Below are positions 14,921 through 21,224 of a DNA stretch of 21,224 nucleotides, piece by piece. The translations under genes were made by a program, and so were the position numbers. The DNA is from JBGTLW01 sp041743835 (GTDB lineage: Bacteria > Planctomycetota > Phycisphaerae > Phycisphaerales > Phycisphaeraceae), in NCBI GenBank assembly GCA_041743835.1, contig JBGTLW010000132.1, positions 1 to 21,224 on the forward strand, read 5' to 3'. The notes under the pieces were generated by a model, which did not search any database, was not told where the DNA came from, and saw only the letters and a list, made by a program, of their open reading frames with translations. How positions within the stretch are numbered: the first letter of the stretch is position 1; each line of letters opens with the position of its first letter.

Positions 14921-17077
14921 TCAGCGGGTACTTCCGGACACGCTTCTGGCGGCTGAAATCGCGGTTGGACGGCCCATATGGTCGTACGTGATGTCCACGG
15001 GCGGCTGATGTGAACCGCGTATGCTAATAATGCGATTGTGTTCATCGAAAGTGTGAATGGTGTCGGTCCGATCGGGGTGGATGATGCGACTGACACGGTC
15101 GAAATCATCGTACTCGTACGCAATGCGCCCCAAGGTGGTGGTCGTTTCGACTACCAAGCGGCCACGCAGGTCATACTCACGTATCTTGCGTTCCAGGCCC
15201 GCCGGGTTTGAGTCGTGCTGGGCGACCTGGCCGTTGGCGTGATAGAGGTATGTGTCGCGATTGCCGCGGGCATCCTGGCGCTGGCTGACACGATGGAGTT
15301 TGTCGTAACGAAGCGACACTCGACCGGCCGCACCGGAAATTTCGGTGATGGTGGTCAATCGGCCGGTGCGGTCGTAGGCGAAGCGGCGTTTGATGCCTTC
15401 AGGAGCGTCAATCCCGGTGATGAGGCCCAACGGATCTCGGTTGATCTGGAGCACCATCGATCCGGGCGGGAGTTGGCCCCCGGAAGTTGAATCCCCCACG
15501 GAGGAGTTACTCCCCGGGATGGGGGTGGGTAGGCCGACAATACGCAGCAGGTCGCCGGCCGCATCGAACGTCCACTGCCGGGCCGAGCGATCTGGGAATG
15601 TGATTGCGGTGAATCGACCCCATTCATCGGTTTGGAGTTGGTAAACGGACTTATCATGGCGAATCTCGACCAGATCGCCAGTGGCGTTGTAGGTGTAGGT
15701 GATAATGGGTTTGGCGTCAGGCTCGGGACGGACTGATGCTATGCGTCCGACTTCATCCAGCTCGACCACCGCCATATCGCCAAAGTGACGCTGGGCCCAA
15801 ACTTCAGGAGAGATGGTCGCGCCGACCGCATCGCTCGGCTGTTTGAAAGTAGTCAGCAAAACCGGTACCACCCCACCCCAAATCAATTTGGCTGGTGACG
15901 GAGCGTTGGGATGCATAGCCGTATCTGCTATTGTGCGTTCGCGCACAGCCTTGGCGGTGTGCTGATACGCTTCAACGGCACGTGGTAATGTCCAACTTGG
16001 TTCACCATACCCGGATACCAGATGCCATTCAATGGGTTGCTTACGCTGTTGCGCACCGACCGCGAAAAAGTGATGGAACTGATAAAAACCCTCTTTGTCA
16101 TAGCGAACGATGACAGATCGGTTCGGCAACGTATTGAGACGACGGGGTTCATCTGATCCACTACTAGCAGATGATTGGATTTCGATCGTGCGACGTAGAC
16201 CGCTTGCATCTGTAAATGCGAGGATTCTGCCGTAGGCATCGCAATCGTAGCTAAAGCGACTCAGCAAATGCTGCCCGGGTGCGGTTACGGATCGGTACAA
16301 CTCGATTGATTGGATAAACCCGCGCTCATCACGCACGAGTCTCGCGAGTCGCCCGAGGGGAAGCTGAATCTGCTCGATAGCTGGCTCGCCGCCTCGCGCA
16401 TAGGTCACTCTAACTTGCTGCCCATTTGGGAAACGAATCGAGTTTAGCCGGCTGTCTACATCATATATCAGGGTGGTTGATCGTCCGGGCTGATCGAGAA
16501 AATCAATGGCGACAAGCTGCCATTTCTGGCCTCTGACAGTTGGGTGGAAGTGATATCGGCGGCATTCGCGTGATACTGCTAATCCATCAGGCGTCAGCGA
16601 TAGAAATGCACCGGACGGTAGCGAGCCAACGCCCTGCTTACTGTTGCTTCCCGGCACCGGCAATGAAGGGAATCGCCATATCTCACCCGCGATCACCACA
16701 GTGACAGGCTTATTTGAAGCAATTGCGACGGATGATGTATCTGAAGATTCCCAAAACAGCGCATAGCCTAGCAACGGCTCCCATGGTATGTGAGAACCAG
16801 CGGTAATCTCTAGAAGCCGATCAGCCCATCCTCGTGGTGATGGATCTAGATTCAGGCGATGTACCACACGATCCCGGCCAAGTAGTTCAAGACTGGCTGC
16901 TTGCCATTGAATACCAGGCTTAGCCATGTCGCCAGGATCATTGAAACTGGGCCAGACATGGCTATTCGGCAGTACCGGCAAGTCAGTCGCGGAGGCCTGA
17001 TTCCCCATTAGTAGAGCGGCCCACGCAACAACCGCTACCGCTAGCTGCCAACACGAATACAAAGAATAGTAATGCAT
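14921..17077 (-). CDS. Exported RHS/YD-repeat protein (RHS-2)
   Basis: The product is 718 residues and the first gene of the cluster. The signal peptide ends at QASA (27-30). The N-terminal domain 31-195 shares LDPSPRGWADRLLEI (77-91) with RHS-1. YD repeats run from about 204 to 705, for example YDRTGRLTTI and YDDFDRVSRIIHPDRTD. The two proteins also share the ending NRxIxIRGxHQxxV. As in RHS-1 there is no RHS-associated core domain or toxin domain after the repeats. ATG 17077 has no strong ribosome-binding site (TTAAGTTGTTGTA precedes it). The beta-rich exported protein follows after 91 bp. A secreted or surface shell-forming protein is the likely role. Confidence 0.85.
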   Translation of the reverse strand: MHYYSLYSCWQLAVAVVAWAALLMGNQASATDLPVLPNSHVWPSFNDPGDMAKPGIQWQAASLELLGRDRVVHRLNLDPSPRGWADRLLEITAGSHIPWEPLLGYALFWESSDTSSVAIASNKPVTVVIAGEIWRFPSLPVPGSNSKQGVGSLPSGAFLSLTPDGLAVSRECRRYHFHPTVRGQKWQLVAIDFLDQPGRSTTLIYDVDSRLNSIRFPNGQQVRVTYARGGEPAIEQIQLPLGRLARLVRDERGFIQSIELYRSVTAPGQHLLSRFSYDCDAYGRILAFTDASGLRRTIEIQSSASSGSDEPRRLNTLPNRSVIVRYDKEGFYQFHHFFAVGAQQRKQPIEWHLVSGYGEPSWTLPRAVEAYQHTAKAVRERTIADTAMHPNAPSPAKLIWGGVVPVLLTTFKQPSDAVGATISPEVWAQRHFGDMAVVELDEVGRIASVRPEPDAKPIITYTYNATGDLVEIRHDKSVYQLQTDEWGRFTAITFPDRSARQWTFDAAGDLLRIVGLPTPIPGSNSSVGDSTSGGQLPPGSMVLQINRDPLGLITGIDAPEGIKRRFAYDRTGRLTTITEISGAAGRVSLRYDKLHRVSQRQDARGNRDTYLYHANGQVAQHDSNPAGLERKIREYDLRGRLVVETTTTLGRIAYEYDDFDRVSRIIHPDRTDTIHTFDEHNRIISIRGSHQPPVDITYDHMGRPTAISAARSVSGSTR

Positions 17078-17461
17078 TACAACAACTTAACAGTAAGCGC
17101 ACATTCACATCACGAAGCCGCAATAACTATCGCCAAGCTCTCACAACTTATTATTAAATCACAATGGACATGACATAACAATTTCAGCGCTTTCGCACGT
17201 AACTGCTCTGTTCGTCATGCTTCTGTTGGCATCCCCGCAGGCAAGTCAGGACATGATCCCCGTTTGCATCCTTCGGAAGCCCCAGTCTATCCCTTTCTCG
17301 TTAAGCCCCTTTGCCTGCCACCCGGCGTGGAAGGACAGCGGCAGAATAGCGAATGTGGAGTCGGTGTCAAGAGGCTGCAGACAAAGTTCGCCAAATATAT
17401 TCCAGAATGCAGGCGAGCACCCAATCATAGAGGACTATAAGTCTCGTGCTGGGGTATACCC

Positions 17462-17515
17462 TATATCAAACGGTGCCTCAAACGTTAACGAACTCACAAA
17501 TCGTCGTTTGATATA
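17462..17515. promoter_or_regulatory. 11-bp inverted repeat spanning the DUF1573 promoter
   Basis: TATATCAAACG at 17462-17472 is the exact reverse complement of CGTTTGATATA at 17505-17515. The arms are 43 bp apart from arm to arm, about four helical turns, so both would face the same side of the DNA. The right arm lies on the extended -10 element, the left arm near -60. This looks like a pair of operator half-sites or a looping repressor target. No regulator gene is in the window. Confidence 0.55.
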
Positions 17516-17517
17516 AT
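17509..17517 (+). promoter_or_regulatory. Extended -10 promoter element TGATATAAT
   Basis: The sequence is a perfect TGnTATAAT. Transcription would begin near 17524, which makes the ATG at 17516 unusable and supports translation from ATG 17558. No good -35 hexamer lies 17 bp upstream (CGAACT), as is common for extended -10 promoters. Confidence 0.6.
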
Positions 17518-17557
17518 GGTGTCACTATGTTCCGAGGCTTTCATGGGGACACCTACA

Positions 17558-18568
17558 ATGCTCAGACATCTCATCATCGCAGCCGCACTCTTGATTGGGG
17601 TCGCGTTAGCGCCCCGGGCGCTATCCGACGAAGCACAACCACATCTGGAAGTGGACCGTATAGAATTCGATTTTGGTACGGCGCTTGCGGGCGGTTCCGT
17701 CGAGCACACATTCGTTCTCAAAAACATCGGCAAGGCTGATCTGGTGGTCGAAAGTGTACGATCCACTTGCGGCTGCACTTCGTTGCAACACATTGAGAAA
17801 GTCAAGTTAGAGCCAGGTAATACACTGGATGTGCCAATTTCATTGTCACTCAAAGGGCGCAGTGGTGCACAACGCAGGTCCATCGTGGTTATATCAAATG
17901 ATCCGCAAATGCCCGAACTTACTCTCTGGATGGTCGGTGATGCCATACAGCCGATCCGCGTGGATCCTCACACGTTGGCACTGGGAAGGATCGAAGCCAA
18001 CCATCCAACTGCCGTAGTGCAGGTAGTTGCGGCTCGTGGACGACAATTCACCATTGAAAGCATTGCTTCGAGCATGCCAGAGATCGAGGCTCATGTTGTA
18101 GAAGTGGTTCCGGGCGAGCTGTATCAGATTAAAGTCCGTGCCGTGAGAGCACTACCCGCAGGACAACTCGCGCAGACCCTGACGATTGAGACCTCAGATC
18201 CAGACATGCCAACCATTGTCATTCCCATCACAGGCCATGTTATGGACGACTTCGCGATAGCTCCGCGTGAATTGGTGATTTTGTCGACAACCTCATCGAG
18301 CACGCGATACATAGTGATTGCGCCGGGAGAGATCAAGTTGTTCGATATTACGAAAATCGACGTGCCTGACAAGAGAATCATTGCCACCATTCTCAAAGCC
18401 GGACAGCACGGCTACCGGGTTCGCCTCAGTGGCATACCAGCTGACACAGCCCTTGATGGCAAATCAATTGTTATGCATACTAATGTCCCTAGTCATCCAA
18501 CCATTGAAGTGCCCATTCGTGTGATTACAGAGGACGACTCCGCAGAGATTAGGAATGACAAGCACTGA
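17558..18568 (+). CDS. DUF1573-domain exported protein
   Basis: From ATG 17558 the product is 336 residues. It has a signal peptide (hydrophobic 4-18, probable cleavage near ALS at 23). It is followed by a DUF1573 domain at about 30-130 with the hallmark FDFGTALAGGSVEHTFVLKN (37-56) and RSTCGCTS (68-75). Two more ASPM/hydin-like beta domains follow (about 135-230 and 235-330). DUF1573 proteins are common in planctomycetes and Bacteroidetes, are extracytoplasmic, and their exact role is unknown; the CGC pair suggests disulfide or metal chemistry. The start was chosen from the promoter position and GGGGA at 17545-17549. It is first in an operon with rhodanese (33 bp downstream) and the MauE-like gene. 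Confidence 0.85.
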   Translation: MLRHLIIAAALLIGVALAPRALSDEAQPHLEVDRIEFDFGTALAGGSVEHTFVLKNIGKADLVVESVRSTCGCTSLQHIEKVKLEPGNTLDVPISLSLKGRSGAQRRSIVVISNDPQMPELTLWMVGDAIQPIRVDPHTLALGRIEANHPTAVVQVVAARGRQFTIESIASSMPEIEAHVVEVVPGELYQIKVRAVRALPAGQLAQTLTIETSDPDMPTIVIPITGHVMDDFAIAPRELVILSTTSSSTRYIVIAPGEIKLFDITKIDVPDKRIIATILKAGQHGYRVRLSGIPADTALDGKSIVMHTNVPSHPTIEVPIRVITEDDSAEIRNDKH

Positions 18569-18601
18569 TACGTAAATCACTACGACCCGAAGGAACAGCC
18601 C

Positions 18602-19117
18602 ATGACCAGCGATGATGCAAGTACCTTTTGCACTAGGCGATGGATTGTACTCGATGCAATCATCTTGTTCTGTGTAGCAGCAGTGCTAGCGACCATGGCC
18701 AACAAGATTGTCCCGGCCGAGATCCAGTTGAGTGAGCATATCAACAGCGGATCGCTTGCCCAAGACCGCATCAGGGAGTTAGGGTTTGAGACAGTCAATC
18801 TTGCTCAGGCCAAGCAGATTGTCGCAGCAGGCGATCACTTGATCTTTGACGCTAGGCCTACCGATTCGTTTGTCAGGGGCCACCTTCCGAGCGCGATGTC
18901 CCTGCCCAGCCGCGAGGCCGACTCACGTATAAGCGAGGTATTGCCTTTATTGGTGGCTGACCAGCCGGTGATGGTGTACTGCTCCGGACGCTCATGCGAT
19001 GACTCAATCGACCTCGCCAAGTTGCTGCAGCAACAAGGAATGGAAAAGATTATGGTCTTTGTAGATGGATATGCGGACTGGACTGGCGCTGGTTTGGAGG
19101 TCGAGATCGGTGAGTAG
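18602..19117 (+). CDS. Membrane-anchored rhodanese-like sulfurtransferase
   Basis: The product is 171 residues. One N-terminal membrane helix (15-33, VLDAIILFCVAAVLATMA) is followed by a single rhodanese domain at about 62-168. Landmarks are IFDARPTDSFVRGHLPSAMS (81-100) and the active loop CSGRSCD with Cys127, the residue that would carry the persulfide. The domain probably faces the periplasm. The ribosome-binding site AAGGAA lies just before ATG 18602. The gene overlaps the MauE-like gene by eight bases. Together with DUF1573 and MauE this suggests handling of thiols or sulfane sulfur in the envelope. The substrate cannot be told from sequence. Confidence 0.85.
   Translation: MTSDDASTFCTRRWIVLDAIILFCVAAVLATMANKIVPAEIQLSEHINSGSLAQDRIRELGFETVNLAQAKQIVAAGDHLIFDARPTDSFVRGHLPSAMSLPSREADSRISEVLPLLVADQPVMVYCSGRSCDDSIDLAKLLQQQGMEKIMVFVDGYADWTGAGLEVEIGE
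19096..19100 (+). promoter_or_regulatory. Ribosome-binding site deciding the GTG start at 19110
   Basis: GGAGG lies nine bases before GTG 19110, inside the end of the rhodanese gene. It favours this start over the in-frame upstream ATG at 19065 and the downstream ATG at 19146. Confidence 0.65.
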
Positions 19118-19583
19118 CGGGAAAGCAGCGATACCAGTTACGCTGATGATTGCCTGGCGCTGGCGTGGCAGCTACTTGGCAAGTGCATGCCGCTTGATGG
19201 TCGCGGCGCTTTTCCTTCTCGCTGCGGCAGGCAAGATTGCATCACCTCGTGCCTTCGCTGACACCATTGCAGCTTTCCAAGTGCTGCCACACATACTGAT
19301 CAAACCCACTGCCGTTTATTTACCTTGGCTGGAAATCGTCGCTGCGATCGCATTTGTGATGCCGACGAGAGTACGCGCGGCAGGCGGCCTACTTCTTGCT
19401 GTAATGCTTGTCGTATTCACGCTTAGCATGGGGTGGGTGATTTACTATGGAATCGACACCGAATGCAGTTGCTTCGGCGATACATGGTCTGCGAACTCGA
19501 TCGGCTGGCCCCACATCCTTCGCAACCTCCTTCTGTTGCTAATGCTCGGACTAGGTATGATTCGTCCTGCCCGCACACTGTAA
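19110..19583 (+). CDS. MauE/DoxX-like redox-associated membrane protein
   Basis: From GTG 19110 the product is 157 residues with four membrane helices (about 25-42, 66-84, 90-112, 135-151). Helix 1 carries the AAGKI motif (39-43) and the loop after helix 3 carries TECSCFG with Cys119 and Cys121. Both are typical of MauE-like DoxX proteins, which relate to disulfide formation or electron transfer at the membrane. The eight-base overlap with the rhodanese gene implies translational coupling. In methylotrophs MauE helps mature methylamine dehydrogenase; no mau genes are present, so a general thiol-redox role with the rhodanese and the DUF1573 protein is more likely. Confidence 0.8.
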   Translation: MSSGKAAIPVTLMIAWRWRGSYLASACRLMVAALFLLAAAGKIASPRAFADTIAAFQVLPHILIKPTAVYLPWLEIVAAIAFVMPTRVRAAGGLLLAVMLVVFTLSMGWVIYYGIDTECSCFGDTWSANSIGWPHILRNLLLLLMLGLGMIRPARTL

Positions 19584-19664
19584 ACCCCATGTCATATCTT
19601 TCGTCCAATGGCGCTGAATCCAATGCCGACAAGCCATATATAGCTTGATCCGCAGATACAACTG

Positions 19665-19703
19665 GTTGGTCTTGCCCTCATCCTTGATCCAGCTCAAGTG
19701 CAA
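19665..19703 (+). repeat. IS3 remnant terminal inverted repeat, left
   Basis: This matches 20436-20473 in inverted orientation: ten identical bases, then a diverged block with one gap, then TTGATCC and a TC-AGTGC-AC block. Confidence 0.6.
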
Positions 19704-20395
19704 CCAGACAACTGACCAGAACAGCATACCTCGGCCCGGCCCGGAGGTGAAGGCGCAGCCGGAGTCTCTGGGCCGGGCCGAGCCGCGAACTCATTCGGAG
19801 TGAGCTGTCCCAGGCTGCTGTGCGGACGAGCACCACTGAAATCGTCACGCCACACCTCGATCATGTTGTGCGCATCCTCCATACTCAGGAACCAATGCGC
19901 GTTGAGGCACTCCTGTCGGAACCGCGCGTTGAATGACTCGATCGTTGCGTTGTCCGTCGGTTTGCCGGGCCGGCTGGAATCAAGCTTCACTTTGTTCCAA
20001 TATGCCCATAGATCCACGTCCTTCGAGGTAAACTCGGGACCGTTGTCCACCTGGATCGCACCCGGATGATGGTGCTCGGCGGCGACGCGCTCGAGGACCT
20101 CGACCACGTCGATCCCCTTGGTCTGCGGAGCCGCGTGCAATGCCAACGATTTCCGGGTGCAGCTGTCCACCAGTGACAGGTCCGCCACCAACTGCTTGAA
20201 CTTACGTTTCTACTCCTCCAACTGCTTGAGACGGGGGACCTCCGCCACCCCCAGCCCGTCAAATTTCTGCTTCCACCGGTAGAACATCGCCTCGGACATC
20301 CCCATCTTCAGAACGATCTACACCACCGCCGTGCCCGACTCGGCTTGACGCAAGGCAAACGCAATCTGAGCCTCACTGTGTCGATTCTGTTTCAT
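19694..20395 (-). pseudogene. IS3 transposase remnant: OrfA fused to OrfB C terminus
   Basis: ATG 20395 has AAGGAG before it and starts an OrfA of the IS3 type (MKQNRHSEAQIAFALRQAES, helix-turn-helix, coiled coil). Two in-frame TAG codons interrupt it at 20320-20318 and 20212-20210; the second sits where relatives have LEEEN, so a GAG-to-TAG change is likely. At VADLSL the frame runs straight into the C-terminal half of orfB (VDSCTRKSLAL, QVDNGPEF, ATIESFNARFRQECLNAHWF). About 150 residues of orfB, including the first catalytic Asp, are missing. The second Asp and the Glu remain. The fusion is in frame. Confidence 0.85.
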
Positions 20396-20435
20396 CAAAA
20401 TACTCCTTCTTGGGGTTAACGATATCCAAAAAGTC

Positions 20436-20473
20436 GCACTCGAAACGGATCAAGATCCGGGGTCAAGACCAAC
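20436..20473 (-). repeat. IS3 remnant terminal inverted repeat, right
   Basis: This is the partner of the repeat at 19665. It lies just outside the orfA start and ends 11 bp from the next gene's stop codon. Confidence 0.6.
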
Positions 20474-20483
20474 GTAATCCAAC

Positions 20484-21218
20484 TCACAGAAACTTGAGCA
20501 TTTGAGCCCGATGCTGTTTAGCGTACATGTCGTCCACCTGCTGATGGAACCAGTCCATTCCGCGACCCATAATCTCGCGGGCCTGTGAGACCACCAGCGA
20601 GTGGTGCAAGGTGGTTTCATCGAGCACTAACGTCTCGCCAAGCTTGCCGAGGCGGAACTTGATCAACTCCCACATCCCGGCATCCGGGTGATCGTGCGTC
20701 CGGGTCAGCCGATGGAGCATCGCGTAAACTTGGCTCGACGACTCCACCTTACGCAGGTTGCCGATTTCCTTGATCATCCGCCCGAATGATTTCGGCAGAA
20801 TCATCCTGTTTCCATCAGCCAGTCTTTTGCCACTCACCCAGGCCCACCACACGCCACACATCTGCGAGTCAGTCATTTCGCTCAGCCTGGGCGGGACTGG
20901 GTTCCCCTGCTCGTCCTGCCCGTAGCAATCCAGCCAATTGAGCGAGGATGGGTGGAAAATCTTGGCGAGCTCTGCGACATCTCCGCTGTGCTGGTGTCCC
21001 ACCGCCTCCCACCCGAAAAGCAGGTAGCAAACCATGTGGTGCATATCTGTTGTAGCCATTGTAATCTTGTCGTCGGTGGGCTTGCCGCGGGCCGATCTGA
21101 GCACCGGCACCAAGTCGTTAATCGCGGCCGGATCGTGCATAGCTTGTATCTCCATGGGCTCGACCTTTGTCGACATTGTTATCTTGGGTGGTCTTGATGC
21201 GTTGTCTTGTTTGGTCAC
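20484..21218 (-). CDS. Hypothetical protein, possibly partial at window edge
   Basis: The product is at least 244 residues; I do not recognise it. GTG 21218 is the first candidate start and ATG 21176 another, but the frame stays open to the right edge, so the true start may lie outside. The protein is soluble-looking and tryptophan-rich in the middle (MCGVWWAWVSGKRLADG), with a helical C terminus (WFHQQVDDMYAKQHRAQ). There is no signal peptide or membrane segment. Its stop codon is only 11 bp from the IS3 remnant's end, so the natural C terminus may have been trimmed by that insertion. Confidence 0.55.
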   Translation of the reverse strand: MTKQDNASRPPKITMSTKVEPMEIQAMHDPAAINDLVPVLRSARGKPTDDKITMATTDMHHMVCYLLFGWEAVGHQHSGDVAELAKIFHPSSLNWLDCYGQDEQGNPVPPRLSEMTDSQMCGVWWAWVSGKRLADGNRMILPKSFGRMIKEIGNLRKVESSSQVYAMLHRLTRTHDHPDAGMWELIKFRLGKLGETLVLDETTLHHSLVVSQAREIMGRGMDWFHQQVDDMYAKQHRAQMLKFL

Positions 21219-21224
21219 TTGCTT

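Larger units (their letters stand above)
17078..17557. other. Divergent regulatory region
   Basis: About 480 bp separate the RHS-2 start (leftward) from the DUF1573 start (rightward). No convincing gene is present: frames of 60-100 residues occur but match nothing and lack start signals. The right end holds an extended -10 promoter overlapped by an inverted repeat. The leftward promoter is less clear. On the minus strand TTGTTA near 17180 is followed at about 18 bases by the AT-rich TTAATAAT, a weak candidate. Confidence 0.5.
19665..20473 (-). mobile_element. Internally deleted IS3-family element
   Basis: Imperfect inverted ends bound it. GTTGGTCTTGCCCTCATCC, TTGATCC, then TCAAGTGCAAC run from 19665. 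On the minus strand from 20473, GTTGGTCTTGACCCCGGATC, TTGATCC, then TCGAGTGCGAC follow. The element is 809 bp; IS3 elements are normally about 1.2-1.3 kb. Orf remnants lie on the minus strand between the ends. No direct repeat of the target is evident at the borders. Confidence 0.7.

Noticed and set aside
8461..17077. Classification of the RHS genes as polymorphic toxin plus immunity systems
   Set aside because: No RHS core, no toxin C terminus and no small immunity gene follow either RHS gene.
17217..17516. A 99-residue plus-strand frame in the divergent region
   Set aside because: It has no ribosome-binding site and no family resemblance, and it ends across the promoter of the DUF1573 gene.
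17516..17557. ATG 17516 as start of the DUF1573 protein
   Set aside because: It overlaps the TATAAT box and lies upstream of the expected transcript start; the signal peptide begins naturally at ATG 17558.
1..21224. CRISPR array, tRNA or rRNA genes
   Set aside because: No regularly spaced direct repeats, cloverleaf-like segments or rRNA-like conserved blocks were seen on reading both strands.

Overview
The window looks like accessory DNA from a planctomycete, possibly of the Phycisphaerae type. This is inferred from gene content: RHS/YD-repeat secreted proteins, a DUF1573 gene followed by rhodanese and MauE-like genes, a serine-recombinase-like protein of a kind I associate with planctomycetes, and several insertion sequence (IS) families with decayed copies. 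No rRNA, tRNA or CRISPR array was seen.

Layout. (1) Positions 1-580: an RHS-repeat fragment running off the left edge, then about 370 bp with no gene. (2) Positions 581-6317: a mosaic bounded by 98-bp inverted repeats that are the 3' end of one IS4-type element. It holds, in order, an IS4-type element with a split transposase, a 59-bp scrap of IS3 orfB, a decayed small basic-protein gene, a serine-recombinase-like gene, a CHAT-protease gene on the minus strand, and an IS3 element whose orfB is cut off by the second IS4-type end. (3) Positions 6341-17077, minus strand: a seven-gene cluster of exported or membrane proteins. In transcription order these are RHS-2, a beta-rich His/Cys protein, a helical exported protein, a small membrane protein, TPR-2, RHS-1 and TPR-1. 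Three junctions are ATGA stop/start overlaps. The two RHS proteins are paralogues, and so are the two TPR proteins, so the cluster reads as a duplicated RHS-TPR unit with three genes inserted into the first copy. (4) Positions 17078-17557: a divergent control region with an extended -10 promoter and an 11-bp inverted repeat. (5) Positions 17558-19583, plus strand: DUF1573 protein, membrane-anchored rhodanese and MauE-like four-helix membrane protein, a probable envelope thiol/sulfur module. (6) Positions 19665-20473: an IS3 remnant with an internal deletion and two stop codons. (7) Positions 20484 to the right edge: an unrecognised gene that may continue outside the window.

The best candidates for an undescribed system are the RHS/TPR secreted cluster divergent from the redox operon, and the CHAT protease carried inside the IS-bounded segment. 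Functions for both are inferences from domain content and position.
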